Positions 9,479 to 21,777 are shown, counted from the stretch's first letter. The stretch is 64,000 nt of DNA from Actinostola sp. cb2023 (GCA_033675265.1 JAUJYZ010001228.1:62001-126000); one strand, 5' to 3'. Notes: a model not told the origin generated them from the letters alone. Program-made: numbers and translations.

Positions 9479-9780
9479 GTACGTTGAACAAAATTTACTA
9501 TTTTTGGCTCTTTTTATACAAGTAAACTATAGTGCAAACACTAAAACCGTGAAACAGTGTAACTAAACACTTGTCTGATATTACATTTGATGAGACCCCA
9601 AAGGTCGACCAGGAGCCCATCACTAGGAGCCTTCCTCTCCTATAATAGGTTTGTACGTGATCGTATGCACAAATTGAGCTACAAATAGAACACTAATTAT
9701 AAAGTCCGCACGATTAACCAATCATGTCGCGTCTTACACAATAGGAATTTGACGTCAGATTCAACACTGTTTTGCTTTCA

Positions 9781-9906
9781 ATGTCGGTCGAAAGCGTACC
9801 GTGTAGTTCCAGTGATTCTAGTGAAGAATCAGAATCTAGTGAAATTTCAGATATGTTTCGTCGTCTGACTTCAGTACTTCATCAAGCGAGGAAAAACAAT
9901 GATTGA
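9781..9906 (+). other. Small serine/acid-rich open frame, 41 residues
   Basis: ATG at 9781 opens MSVESVPCSSSDSSEESESS and continues through a DMFRRLTSVLHQ segment to TGA. It lies in the intron before the first FN3 exons, flanked by an imperfect 30-bp direct repeat (GATGAGACCCCAAAGG and GCTGAGACCCCAAAGG). Could be the first codons of a vanished transposon gene; no family recognised. Confidence 0.2.
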
Positions 9907-9991
9907 AAACATTAAACATAAAAACAAAAAAAAAAAAAACTAACTTCTCTGATATTTCTTTTGCTGAGACCCCAAAGGACTTTGCAAATGT

Positions 9992-10127
9992 CATAGTACA
10001 TAAGCGACGAGGTTCTATACCTTCATTTCATTCCTTTACGCACTTTATTAACTTACTTCGCTAAGTAAGTTAATAAAGTGCGTAAAGGAATGAAATGAAG
10101 GTATAGAACCTCGTCTTATGTACTATG
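9992..10127. repeat. 136-bp near-perfect hairpin
   Basis: Arms of about 66 bp are complementary except for two extra bases (CG) in the left arm, with a 4-base loop (CGCT) between AACTTACTT and AAGTAAGTT. This is intronic, has no target duplication I can see, and is followed by a run of A. Confidence 0.92.
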
Positions 10128-10379
10128 AAAAAAAAACTAACTCCAGGTATTATTATTTATATCAAAACTTCAAGTGCGAGAACTTCTAAAAACAAAGCCA
10201 GTTCAAAAAAAAAACGAACATCTTCTGCTCTTTCTGAGAAGGAATTCAACAATCTGGTATCATGGATATTCTCTTACGAAGAACCTAATTAAACTTGTAT
10301 CAGCGGTCCAACAAACTATTTCTTACATATAAACATATTTATCTGCTTTAATATCGAATATAATGATTGTCTTTTTTAG

Positions 10380-10870
10380 TCGCAGCTCCTCAATTTATAA
10401 TAATCAGTTCATTTGACGGACTGTCGTGTACTGCACAGCTTATTATCGACCATTCAACAAGAAATGCCAGAGAGAAAAAGTTAATAAAGTAAGTTGAATC
10501 AGAAAAATAAGTTATTTGTAGCATCGGACGGTATGTTAATGCAATATTGATTTGCATATTTCAGATCTTACGAAATACGTATCAACAAACTTGGAAATTC
10601 CCCATCGTGGATCATGATATCTGATCTTGTTTCTAATTTCACGATTGGTGATGGTAAGTACTACAATGGTCACTACAACGTACCGTTAGAGCCTGGGACC
10701 ACGTACAATGTCGATGTAAGGGCAGTAACAAGGGCACAGAATGGGGTGAGTATTAAATAGAGAAAATAGTGCTGTAATGTGTTGACACTAATAAAGCAGA
10801 TTGTTGTTTACAATTCAGGGAGATGGTTACGGTGCAACGGCCAATGGTAGTTTTACCTGTAACATGCAAG
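10380..10870 (+). CDS. Fibronectin type III domain, copy 1 (three exons)
   Basis: Exons 10380-10488, 10565-10745 and 10819-10870 join in phase to one FN3-like domain: AAPQFIIISSF, YEIRINKLGNSPSWIMIS, then a YYNGHYNVPLEPGTTYNVDV segment and RAVTRAQNGGDGYG. The Trp of strand B/C and the L-x-P-G-T-x-Y turn before strand F are FN3 hallmarks. The domain is phase 1-1 as a whole, so it can follow the SRCR exons. Extracellular adhesion or spacer role is expected. All donors are GTAAGT/GTGAGT/GTAAGA. Confidence 0.88.
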
Positions 10871-11079
10871 GTAAGATCTAGCAAATGACAAGACATTAAC
10901 ATATATTTGGAATAGCTTACCACTTGAACTGCGGCAAGCTCAAACTCTCAATGGTTTTCGTTCTGGTTGAAGTCAATTTCTCACTTGATATTTTTTCTTG
11001 CGAATAGTTTTCGATTATTAAACATTTGACTCACTATCTCGCATCTGATTGGCTGAGAGCATACATTCTCGATAACATG

Positions 11080-11140
11080 TGAACTTGACAGGATACATCT
11101 ATTATCTGCTGCAGATAATAGTTTTGTCCTGTCAAGTTCA
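11080..11140. repeat. Short hairpin
   Basis: TGAACTTGACAGGA and TCCTGTCAAGTTCA form inverted arms around ATTATCTGCTGCAGATAAT, itself a palindrome. No coding role. Confidence 0.75.
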
Positions 11141-11194
11141 TTCAAAATGAAATTTTATTTTCATTCACTTCACTGTCGTTAAATCTCATTTAAC

Positions 11195-11537
11195 TTAACG
11201 GATTATACTTGTGTTCTCACTTATATAACATAGACATCGGTCTTGATGTAACTTGTTGTCTGTTTGTTGTTGGGTTTTCTTATATAGGGAGCGGCACTGT
11301 TGTTTCTTATGTGATGTAATGTCCAATGGAAGACAGATGCGATCCCAATGAAGCAGCGTATGACAGTTGGGGATAAGCAATCCTTTACGCACGTTTTTGA
11401 ATGTATTCAATTTGGTCAGATAATTAAAGTTTGACTGAGTCTGGTCTGATAAAGGCACAGTAAACTGTGATAAGGTCATCGCCGGTAGGAGCACCAGATA
11501 TTTTCAGAACTCGAAGGGCATATAGCTTCTTGCTTGC
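11195..11537 (-). pseudogene. Non-LTR retrotransposon RT C-terminus, distal half
   Basis: Minus-strand reading gives YALRVLKISGAPTGDDLITV, YCAFIRP, SDQIEYIQKRA, RIAYPQLSYAASL, which is the typical region after the catalytic domain of CR1/L2-like non-LTR reverse transcriptases. Several stops and frame breaks. It continues at 19031 on the other side of the BEL/Pao insertion; the two halves meet at the duplicated CTTGC. Confidence 0.7.
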
Positions 11538-12007
11538 TGTGTTGGATTCTTCTATGAGTTTTCTCTGAAGATATTGTTCTCTTTTCTTTTGTAACACTTT
11601 CGACTACTTTGTTATTATTACGCAAATCTCTCTTGGGTGGTAGAGTTTCTTTCTTTATTCGGTACTACTTATATTCCCAAGATTTGGTCAACTGAAATAC
11701 GTGTACAAATTATTAGGTCTTATTACATGATTACAAAATACTGTACTAGAGGATAATTATTATGTTATTCTGATACGGTCTACAATAAATGAAATAGGTA
11801 AACTTACCAACGTTAGCCGGTATTCCAATGTACAATACAATACTTCTAAACTTTACACGTAGATTCCCGAGGATACATGTACGGTGTCGGTATACTTACT
11901 CACATGAGTTCACTGAAGCGGGGGGGTGTGTCGAGCTCCTATTACGAACTCTTTCTAATCTAATCATCTGTCAATCACAGTACATAAACATATTGTCCTC
12001 CGTAACA
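11538..12007 (-). repeat. BEL/Pao 3' LTR
   Basis: Left-hand LTR, 470 bp; differs from the right-hand one at TTGG/CGGG near the end, a TA indel in CACGTA(TA)GATTC, and a few single bases. Confidence 0.95.
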
Positions 12008-12152
12008 TGGCTCCCTTAAATTGTAAACAATTTATAAACAAGTTAATTCGTTAACTCCAAAATTACAAAAAATGTTCTTAAAGTTCATGATAATCAGTGT
12101 CATAATTCAAATTTAACTCTAGCTAACAAATGGTGACTTGACTTGTATGTCT

Positions 12153-13418
12153 TTAGTCTTGAGATGCGGCTGTCGCGGTTAAGTTCTTGGTAGAACGTAA
12201 TCTTGCTTTAAGAGGTGAAGGCTCCTCGACGGGGGTACCCGGTCTTACTTCTTCTGTGGGGAGCAGCAATACTAACTTCTGTATTGGTCTCTCCAATTTG
12301 GACAGGGGCTCTGATCTCTTTCCGGTGGAGGGTAGGGTGGGGTTGCCAACAAGAAGTTTCACCTTACGTACTAGGCCGTCGTCTTCTTTGATAGTCTCGA
12401 TAACACGGGCCAATTTCCATTGGTTGCGTTGGGCATTATCGTCCTTGATAATGACGATGTCGTCAACTTCTAAGTTGCGTCTTGGGCGCGTCCACTTCTG
12501 CTGCCGTTCCTGTAGCGTGTGGAGGTACTCTTTTCTCCAGCGACACCAGAACTCGTTAGTTAAGTGCTGCACCCGTCTCCACCATTTCTTTGCATACCTG
12601 TCTGCTGTCTGAAAAACTCCTGGTGGTGGTAACACCACCTTCGTCTTCATGGTATGAAAGTGATTCGGAGTGAGGGCCTGTAAGAAGTCTGGCGATGTGA
12701 AGATGTTCTCTGCGGTCAAGGGACGACTGTTCACTACCGCTTCAGCTTCGCACAAGAAGGTCCGGAAGGCTTCGTCGTTGAGTTGCACGCCATTCTTCTG
12801 AAGTATGGCCGAGAGAACACTCCGGACAGTTCGGATTTGTCGCTCCCAGACCACGCCCATGTGGCTGGCAGATGGGACGTTCAACTTAAATTCGATCCAG
12901 TCACAATTAGATTTCAGCATCTCTGCTTTCACTCTATCGCGGTCCATCTCGGAAAGTGCATCTCTGAGTTCTCGCTTGGCGCCTACGAGATTAGTACCTT
13001 GATCACTGCGAAGCAGCCGAACGGGTCCTCGTCTGCATATGAAGCGGCGAAGGGCGTTGACATACGAGTCCGTCTCTAAAGTGTTGGCCACTTCTAGGTG
13101 CACTGCTCTTGAGGATAGGCACGTGAAAAGGACGCCGTATCTCTTCAGCTCCTTGCGTCCCTCTTTCACGTACCATGGTCCAAAGTAGTCTACGCCACAG
13201 TATGTAAATGGTGGTGCAGGTTGTAACCTGTCTTCAGGCAGGTCTGCCATCTTTTGTTCTTGCACTGATGCTCTCAGTTTCTTGGAAGTTGTGCAGTTCT
13301 GGATCAGTTTGGAGATGATTCCACTACATCCGACTATCCAATAGCCAGAGGAGCGGACTTCGTTGAGAGTAAAGCCTCTTCCTTGATGCTTCGTTGCCTC
13401 ATGAAGGTCTTTATTCAC
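12153..13418 (-). pseudogene. BEL/Pao integrase
   Basis: An open stretch of 421 codons holds an integrase: zinc-finger remnant, then YCGVDYFGPW (first D), LLRSDQGTNLVGAKREL (second D), MGVVWERQIRTVRSVL (E), VVNSRPLT, and a DUF5641-type tail (NEFWCRWRKEYL, LEVDDIVIIKDDN, WKLARVIE). It integrates the cDNA into host DNA. The start falls inside the domain because the reading frame upstream is broken, so this is part of a split polyprotein. Confidence 0.92.
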
Positions 13419-13525
13419 TAGTCGTGGAATATGTCCCTCTTTCGGTAATATGACTGGGTGTTTGACCTCGTCGGAAATACTCGCTTGTCGGATTCTTCCT
13501 CCAACCCACAGGATTCCTTGCTCGT

Positions 13526-15889
13526 TTAGGAAGGGTCGAGACGATAGAGGGGACTCGATTTCTTGACTGCCTTCTGTTGACTCTTCAGATCTTTAATCTC
13601 GTCAAGGAATGCTTCTCTTTGGACTACCTTGATGATACTTTGTTCTGCTTTCTTTAGCTCTTCGACTGTTACTGATTCATGTGCTGGCTCGGCGTCCTTG
13701 GATGGGGGGGCTCTCTTCTTCTGCACTCTGTTCTTTAAAATCTGTAAGTATCTGATGCAGATCGCCAAGGCTCTTTTGGCACGGAACCAGTCTGAGAAAT
13801 ACTCCAGTCTCTGAGGCAAGGTAGCTGGCTGCTCTTTCACAGCAGTAGTGAAGGCAGCAGCCTTCTTCACTTCCTTGTCGTCTGTCGAAAGTCTTATTGG
13901 TTCTTCACTTTCGTTAGGGCTGTTCCAGGTGCTGTGATGTTCCCAGAGAAATGCTGGCCCTCTTAACCATCTTGAGCTCTGGAGAAGAGTCTTCGGGCCT
14001 AGACCCCGAGATGCGTCATCAGCAGGATTATTCTCGCTTTCAACGTACTTCCATGCATGGCTCCGGTTTGGTGCGGTCTCTTATCTGTTGTACGCGATTC
14101 GCGACGTATGTATGGAAGCGTCGCGCGTCGTTGTTTAGGTATGTTAGCACGACCTGGCTGTCGGTCCAAAACACCTCGTCTAGTTCCTTGTACTCGAGCT
14201 CTCGGCTGATTATGTCGCTAACTCTCACGGATACTAGGGCTGCCGTCAACTCCAACCTCGGAATAGTGATGGGCTTCAGAGGAGTCACGCGTGCATTTCC
14301 TTGCACCAACGAGCAGTGGATGCGATCGTTGACATCTACAAGGCGAAGGTAGCTACACTGGCCATACCCTTCTAGACTGACGTCGGAGAAGTGGTGCAAT
14401 TCGGTTGTCTTCAGGTCTTGCATTTCTTCAGGTCGAAAGCACCGTGGCATTTCTACCTGTTCTAAGAGGGGTAGTTCACTACGCCATATCTCCCAATATG
14501 CTCGCAGCGAGTCCGATGCCTTCTTTGCAGAGAAGCTGTAGAACTTGCTTCCCGCGGAGCAGGAAAGGAGCGGCTAGGCCTAGTGGATCGTAGATCGAAC
14601 TGACGGTGGACAGAATTCCACGCCTTGTCAGTGGTTTGTCTTTCATCGTTATTCTGAACTTGAACGAGTCACTCTCGATACACCACTCTACACCAAGTAC
14701 TCTTTCTGGAGGTAATAACTCGTGGTCCAAGTCTAGATTCTTGATGCCTTTGGCTCGGTCCTCTACTGCATTTGACTCAATCACTTCCTTGCGGTTAGAC
14801 GTAAACTTGTGTAGTCTGAATCCGCCTCTTTTGCACATTTCGATGCCTTTCTCAATCAGTGATATGGCATTAGGGACGGTCTTTACAGATTTCAGTCCAT
14901 CGTCAACATAGAAGTTCTTTTTTATGAAATCTGCCGCTTCTATGCCTAACTCGTCTGCGTTGTCATCAGCTGCGGTTCTGAGACCTAGGTTGGCGCAGAA
15001 TTCTATATTCCCTTGGACTCTTGGTGGTGTCTCCGTGGTCCCACCAGAGAAAGCGTAAGAGGTCTCGGTGATCTTCGTTTACTCTCACTTGGTGAAACAT
15101 GCCCTCTATGTCACATGCAAAGACAATAGGCTCTTGTCGGAAGCGACACAGGACACCAATGAGAGTGTTCGTTAAGTCGGGACCTTGCAACAGGTGTCGA
15201 TTCAAAGAGTGTCCTTGATATTCTGCAGAGCAGTCGAAGACGACTCGTATCTTTCCTGGCTTTTTGGGATGATATACCCCGTGGTGGGGTATATACCACG
15301 CTTTGTCACATTTCTCTGAAGCTTCCTCTGCGTAACCCTTCTCTAGCATATCATCGATGAAGGCTATGTAGTCTTTCTTGTACTGGGGGTTTCTTTCGAA
15401 GCGGTTCTTCAGTTGACTCAGTCGCTTCTCGACCATTGGTCTGTTGCTAGGCAGGTTAAGCTGTTCTTGTCGTAGTGGTAGGGGAATCTCGTAGTGATTG
15501 TCGTCGGTTTGGTGAATTCCTTCAGTCGTTATCTTCATGAACTTGATGTCATACTGTGAAAGTGGCTTGTCTGGGAATTGTGTCTCAGAGAAGTCCCGTT
15601 CGAACATCTTCACAACAGAAAGGGGTGTTATGACTTCCTTATGGGTTGTAGGTTGTGTAAACCACACTGCATTTTCTTTGCTGTCTATCGTAGCTCCTCT
15701 AGTTGTGATCTTGTGGCATCTAGCTAGTTCCATAGAATCAGAAACACACTCGTTAATTACAGCTCCTACTATACCCCATCCTAGAACAGCATTTCCGGGT
15801 ACGACTTCTCTCGGTTTGATGGCGCGAACACAATTGCTTCCTATCAGGATTCCTATTCTGCGTTTTTCTTCGTATGGTGGAATCTTCAT
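13526..15889 (-). pseudogene. BEL/Pao reverse transcriptase and RNase H region
   Basis: Minus-strand pieces in order: linker, VYHPKKPGKIRVVFDCSAEY, the FACDIEGMFHQVRV motif, then FYVDDGLKSV near 14899-14913 (catalytic YVDD), PLTRRGILSTVSSIYDPLG, RNase H (HHFSDVSLEGYGQCSY, TIPRLELTAA, FWTDSQVVLTYL), and the connector to integrase. Frame changes occur near 14970, 14475, 14040 and 13870, so no continuous Pol is made from this copy. Confidence 0.92.
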
Positions 15890-16046
15890 TGCGATAGGTT
15901 CCAGGTGCTTCCATGTCTGAGTAACTTCTGGTCTCGGAATTTGATCGCGTCTAGCAGAAATCTGCTCTCTGGTATATACTCTGGGAAGAGGTATTTTACT
16001 TCTCCGTCGGGACGAGAAACCACTAAGCCCTTGATCTTCTGAGTTT

Positions 16047-16268
16047 TCACGTTTTCCACTGAGTGCATTGTACCAAGCTCAAGAATGATCTCAGGGCCAG
16101 ATAGACCAAGGTTGTTGCATATCTCGTTGGTGATAAACAGGTGTCACTCTGATCGTCTAGTACTGCGTAGACTTGCACCTTGCAATCGGGTTTATCTTGA
16201 TGGTATAGACTTACAGGAACTATCATTGAGCTTGTAGTGCCGTTACAATCATTAAGTTGACAACTCAT
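16047..16268 (-). pseudogene. BEL/Pao aspartic protease
   Basis: VQVYAVLDDQSDTCL carries the DDQSDT active-site variant of BEL/Pao proteases (DUF1758 type), which cut the polyprotein. Frame break at each end. Confidence 0.85.
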
Positions 16269-16291
16269 ACAGCTGTTGGTCGCTCGAGCAG

Positions 16292-18466
16292 TTACTTCAT
16301 GCCTTTCCTTCGCTTGCGTCTCATCAGGAGTGTTGTAATGAAGTGCAGTTGCATGATACTTCTTACACTTTCAATTCCACATTCTGTTTTCTCTCTGCAA
16401 CGTCTTGCCATGTGACCTTTCTGCAGGCATGCAAAGCAGATACCCTTTGACTTGCAGACCTCGACTCTTTCCCTTGGTGTTGTCTTCAAGAAACCTGAAC
16501 ATGATCAATCTTGTGAGGATAGTTACACAGAGGACAATCCCGATCGATCGTTCGTAGCTTTCTTGTCACTTGCGGCGTCGTTAGTGCTGGTAGTGCTGAG
16601 GGTTGTTCCTCTTTGTTGACGTCTACTTTCTAGTGGCTGTTTCGTGACGTTCCGTCTGCCGTAGTTACTCGACCCTTTGTCTTTCTCCATTTCTCTTCTT
16701 GTGGCAGTTAACGACTCGAGAGAAAACACTGGATGGGTGGCGTCCGATGCAGCTGTCTGAATGAATTACACCAGGTCATCAAAGGTGTACTCGCCTTTCT
16801 TATCTTCGATTCTCTTGGCGCATTCTCTCCACTTATTACAATAGTAGTTGGGAAGTCTTGTGGCAAGCTGGCGCATGAACGATAGACTGTTCAACTCTTT
16901 AAGGTAACCTACTGTTTTCATGGACTCTTGGGCCATCGCGAGGAAGTCACTCAGCTGTAGGACTTCAGCTCCCGTCACACAGGCTGGCCAATCAGATAGT
17001 TTCTTTCTGTAGGCTTCGTAAATAATGAAGGGATTGCCATAACGTTCCTTTAGAATCTTCCTTGCTCGTCTGTAAGCATCTTCCGTTCTTAGGCCAAGAA
17101 GACCGTTGATAGTTTGTTGTGCTGCTTCACCGGTGTATTGACGAGGTAGTACAGTTTATGGCTAGGATTGCCGTCTTCTTCTATCAAAGCTTCGAAGGCG
17201 CTCTCCCACTTGGGATACTCTAAGATGTCACCTTCAAAGATGGGTGGTTTTGGCGCTGGTAATGTAAGGCGCTTCAGTAGTTGGACCTGTTGTCTCTGTA
17301 TTTCCGCGTTCTCTCTTTGAATGGACTGGAACTGTAAGGACATATCCAACTGACTCTGCTGCGGTGACGTTGGGAAGGGATACGATGCTGGAGTGTATGC
17401 TAGACGTGTAGAACTGCATGCCCCCTGTTTTCGATACGAAAGATGGAGTGTTCACATCGAGGTGGGGTTGGGAGGGATGACCTGCTTAAATTCGATCTAG
17501 TTGGTTCACCAGAGTCAGTTAGCGGACTGTTAACGTTGTTTCCAGCTGGTTCTCTTTTAAGCTGCGTATTCTGTAGTGCTTTTCCTGTCTCATCGGGTTT
17601 CTGTAGTGTTGGGCTTCCTGTGTACAGCTCATCTCCCTTTGGGTGATCTCTTGATGTGACAGGATCAGCAGCGGATTGTTGAGTTAATACGGTATTTCCT
17701 GTTGGTAGTTGCGTGACTGCATCGATCGTCTCTGCTGCGGTTAACTCACATTGCAGCTCCTATTGTTCACATTCGCGCTCGATCTCTCTCTGTTGGCGAT
17801 CCAGGTTCTCTTTTCGTCTATCAAGCTCCTGTCGTTTTTTGAGGCCTTTCATTTCCTCTCTAAGCGTCACGGCATCGACTATCATGCGTTTGGATGATCT
17901 TGAAGCACTTGAAATCGTAGGAGATTTTGTTGAACGGCTACTTCGTGACGATGATTTTCTCGAAAGAAGTGTCGTTCTTTCGATTTCCAGATCTTTTTTA
18001 GTTTGGTTTTCACGTCTGCTAAGCATTCTATCGCTGAGTCGCCCGTTTTGAACTGGTTTTCGTCACTCTCGCTGTCATCACCAACCTTAATTAAAAGGTC
18101 AGTAACATCATCTTGTAATTTGTTAGTACGACCCATATCAAATTCTATCGCATCTTTGAATGCAATTAGCTTTGCAATATCTAAAGGGAGTCTGAGAGAT
18201 TCATAGATATTCTTTATTCTCGTCTTTAAAGAATGTGCTGCTTTGTTTCTCTTTTTCCGTGCAACGTCTAAGTCCATTTCTAGACCCTTTTGCGAGCGCT
18301 TTTTAATACGACATTCCATTCGTTCTTCGAATTCCATTGAAGCGTCGCTATCTCGTTTCTGGTCAATTTGCTGGTCAACAAACAGTTCATTTCCATCACA
18401 AGTTTCATTAATATCGCCAGTTTCCAAATCTCTAATAGTCTCTTGTTCCAGATATTCTGAAGTCAT
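16292..18466 (-). pseudogene. BEL/Pao Gag with zinc knuckle
   Basis: The start at 18466 (MTSEYLEQETIRDLETGD) leads into charged coiled-coil sequence, then a DUF1759-type core (APKPPIFEGDILEYPKWESA; LSFMRQLATRLPNYYCNKWR) and a CCHC knuckle, CFACLQKGHMARRC. Breaks: frame shift near 18000, stop after LDRQQREIERECEQ near 17763, further shifts near 17090 and 16500, and a TAA after YTFDDLV near 16766. Confidence 0.88.
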
Positions 18467-18558
18467 GTTCTATTCCATAAGAGCAGGAATCACGCGCGGG
18501 CGATCACGTACTAAAGTAATATAGCTTTAAATATCCGCACGTACCTTTCGTTGTTGAC

Positions 18559-19030
18559 TGTGCGGGATTCTTCTATGAGTTTTCTCTGAAGATATTGTTC
18601 TCTTTTCTTTTGTAACACTTTCGACTACTTTGTTATTATTACGCAAATCTCTCTTGGGTGGTAGAGTTTCTTTCTTTATTCGGTACTACTTATATTCCCA
18701 AGATTTGGTCAACTGAAATACGTGTACAAATTATTAGGTCTTATTACATGATTACAAAATACTGTACTAGAGGATAATTATTATGTTATTCTGATACGGT
18801 CTACAATAAATGAAATAGGTAAACTTACCAACGTTAGCCGGTATTCCGATGTACAATACAATACTTCTAAACTTTACACGTATAGATTCCCGAGGATACA
18901 TGTACGGTGTCGGTATACTTACTCACATGAGTTCACTGAAACGAGGGGGTGTGTCGAGCTCCTATTACGAACTCTTACTAATCTAATCATCTGTCAATCA
19001 CAGTACATAAACATATTGTCCTCCGTAACA
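18559..19030 (-). repeat. BEL/Pao 5' LTR
   Basis: Right-hand LTR, 472 bp, upstream of Gag on the minus strand. Confidence 0.95.
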
Positions 19031-19290
19031 CTTGCATTAGTACAAATGTTGGTAGCATGATTATTCCAAGTAAGGTTCGATGACAAGCATGGTTAGTCCC
19101 AATCGTTTAAAGTTTTGGACGACTTCAATGTCGAAGCAAGAAGAAAGATTGTCGAATAACAGAGGGTCTTTAAGGAAGGACACATATAATTACCTGGTTT
19201 TCTTGACATTCAGATGTAAATTAATGCGTTCTGTCCATTCGTTAATAGTGTCAATGTTGGATTGAAGCAGCGAGGTATGATAGGATCTTG
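19031..19290 (-). pseudogene. Non-LTR retrotransposon RT C-terminus, proximal half
   Basis: Minus strand reads LQSNIDTINEWTERINLHLN, VKKTR, DPLLFDNLSS, FDIEVVQNFKRLGLTM, matching the region upstream of the fragment at 11195. Together they show the BEL/Pao element landed in an older, already broken non-LTR copy. Confidence 0.7.
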
Positions 19291-19429
19291 AGACAACTTC
19301 ATGAACAGAACAGTCCCTTACAAGGAATTACACTATGCCAATTCTCTTGTTCTCTCCTTTTGTTTGAAAACCATATTTTTTGCAGTTGTGTGTGTTGAGC
19401 TTCATATTCAACTTGATGTTATGGATGTT

Positions 19430-20240
19430 GCATACGGTACAACACCATATCCTCTGACTGACGGACTGTGGTCTGTGATGTGATTATACTTGATGAATTA
19501 ATTTCTTGGGATATCTGTGTTAGAACACCATATCCTTTGACTGATGACTGTGGTATTTGATGTGATTATACTTGATGGATTTCTTGGGATATCCGTGGTA
19601 GAACACCATATCCCTTGACTGATGACTGTGGTCGATTTGATGTGATTATACTTGATGGATTTCTTGGGATTTCCATGATAGAACACCATATCCCTTGACT
19701 GATGACTCTGGTCTGTGATGTGATTATACTTGATGAATTAATTTCTTGGGATATCCGTGTTAGAACACCATATCCCTTGACTGATGACTGTGGTATTTGA
19801 TGTGATTATACTTGATGGATTTCTTGGGATTTCCATGATAGAACACCATATCCCTTGACTGATGACTCTGGTCTGTGATGTGATTGTACTTGATGAATTA
19901 ATTTCTTGGGATATCCGTGGGTAGAACACCATATCCCACCCTTGACTGATGACTGTGGTATTTGATGTGATTATACTTGATGGATTTCTTGGGATTTCCC
20001 ATGCTCGAAAACCATATCCCTTGACTGATGACTCTGGTCTGTGATGTGATTATACTTGATGAATTAATTTCTTGGGATATCCGTGTTAGAACACCATATC
20101 CCATGACTGATGACTATGCCTTTGATGTGATTATACTTGATGGATTTCTTGGGATATCCTTGGTAGAACACCATATCCCTTGACTGATGACGGTGGTCTT
20201 TGATGTAATTATACTTGATGATTTTATTGGGAGATAAGTT
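19430..20240 (+). repeat. Approximately 78-bp minisatellite
   Basis: About ten copies of a unit containing GATGTGATTATACTTGATGG, ATTTCTTGGGATATCCGT and AGAACACCATATCCCTTGAC. Two alternating subtypes (GATGGATTTC and GATGAATTAATTTC) suggest a higher-order pair. It lies just before the second FN3 copy. Confidence 0.93.
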
Positions 20241-20330
20241 TAAGGAAAGGGACTTTATTTGAGTATTCGCTGTTTTATATTTTTATGCTCTCATATAAAG
20301 TATGATGACTAGTTGCTTTTCTTATTTTAG

Positions 20331-20814
20331 TCGCAGCTCCTCAATTTATAATAATCAGTTCATTTGACGGACTGTCGTGTACTGCACAGCTTATTATCGA
20401 CCATTCAACAAGAAATGCCAGAGAGAAAAAGTTAATAAAGTAAGTTGAATCAGAAAAAGAAGTTGTGTAGCGTGCTATGTTAATGCAATATTGATTTGCG
20501 TATTTCAGATCTTACCAAATACGTATCAACAAACTTGGAAATTCCCCCTCGTGGATCATGATATCTGATCTTGTTTCTAATTTCACGATTGGTGATGGTA
20601 AGTACTACAATGGTCACTACAACGTACCGTTAGAGCCTGAAACTACGTACAATGTTTCTGTGAGGTCAGTAACAAGGGCACAGAATGGGGTGAGTATTAA
20701 ATAGAGAAAATAATCCTGTAATGTGTTGACACAAATGAAACAGATTGTTGTTTACAATTCAGGGAGATGGTTACGGGGCAACGGCCAATGGTAGCTTTAC
20801 CTGTAACATGCCAG
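20331..20814 (+). CDS. Fibronectin type III domain, copy 2 (three exons)
   Basis: Exons 20331-20439, 20509-20689 and 20763-20814, of exactly the same lengths (109, 181, 52) and phases as copy 1. Differences are few, for example EPETTYNVSVRSVTRA for EPGTTYNVDVRAVTRA and NMPG for NMQG. Flanking intron bases are also shared, so the duplication copied genomic DNA. The BEL/Pao element and a minisatellite now separate the two copies. Confidence 0.87.
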
Positions 20815-21777
20815 GTAAGAAAATTAAGATTGTTAATTGTTATCACCATCATATTCGTGACCGTTATATCATGATACTTGACCAACTATCATAATCATCA
20901 ACCTCATCTTCATCATACTTTTCTAATTGTTTTTATGGTTATGATTATTGCTGCCATGTTAACGTTTGTTATCATTACAATTCATTCATTAATGTATGTA
21001 TCTAACGTTTACTCTGATTGGTTGAAAGTTAATTCGGCATCCGTGCGTTTGCTATCATTATTGTATCATTCTTACGTGCACTATGATTGGTTGGAATCGG
21101 TGTTTCGCTCAGTATACAGTTCGTTGACGTCACATCCGCATCCATTCGAAATATCGGCTTTTCGTCCGCAAGTGTCCATGTCGACAATTTGAGATTTCTT
21201 AACTGAACTGAATTGAAGTTCATTGTACGTAAGGTCGTTATTAAATACTTATTACATATTGTCTCTTGTTTTGCACGATTGATTGCGAAATGCTAATTGA
21301 TAACATGCACTGAATAACACTGGTTCTCGTCTCATCCTGCGTGTTTAACTGAAAACTAAACAAGCACGTGTGAAGACGTTTGTGTTACTTATTGATGACA
21401 ATTATTATCATGATTCTTAATATGATCATAATTGTAATGGTTCTCAATAAAAACTAATATTGATGGTTTTATTGGTGTTTACAAATACATTTATGCTTTG
21501 TAAACATCTGACATTTCCTTGCTTTAATTGACCGGTATAGAGTTACTTGTGCAAACAAGTGACTTTAGCCAGTCATAGAATAATAGTGGACTTTCTCTTT
21601 ACAACAATAAATAAAGAGAACAGACACTAGTTATTCATCTATTCTTTACCATGTACGAATGAGCTACAGAATATCAACATGTTTTGAAAAACTGTCGCTT
21701 TGATTTAATATTTATAAGTCTCAAACAATTGAGTGATTTATTATTATAGCTGAATTGTGTTATTGTAACAAATGTTA

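Larger units (their letters stand above)
11538..19030 (-). mobile_element. BEL/Pao LTR retrotransposon, complete length, coding region broken
   Basis: A 7.5-kb element on the minus strand, bounded by two LTRs of about 470 bp with TGTTACGG...CACA ends and a 5-bp target duplication CTTGC (11533-11537 and 19031-19035). Order Gag, zinc knuckle, protease, reverse transcriptase, RNase H, integrase is typical of BEL/Pao. I count only about eight LTR differences, so insertion was recent, yet the coding region has several stops and frame changes. A purine-rich tract (TTTAAGGGAG) precedes the 3' LTR. No standard TGG primer site follows the 5' LTR. Confidence 0.95.

Noticed and set aside
19498..20104. 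Minus-strand frames in the 78-bp array
   Set aside because: Repeat translation only, with many frame interruptions.
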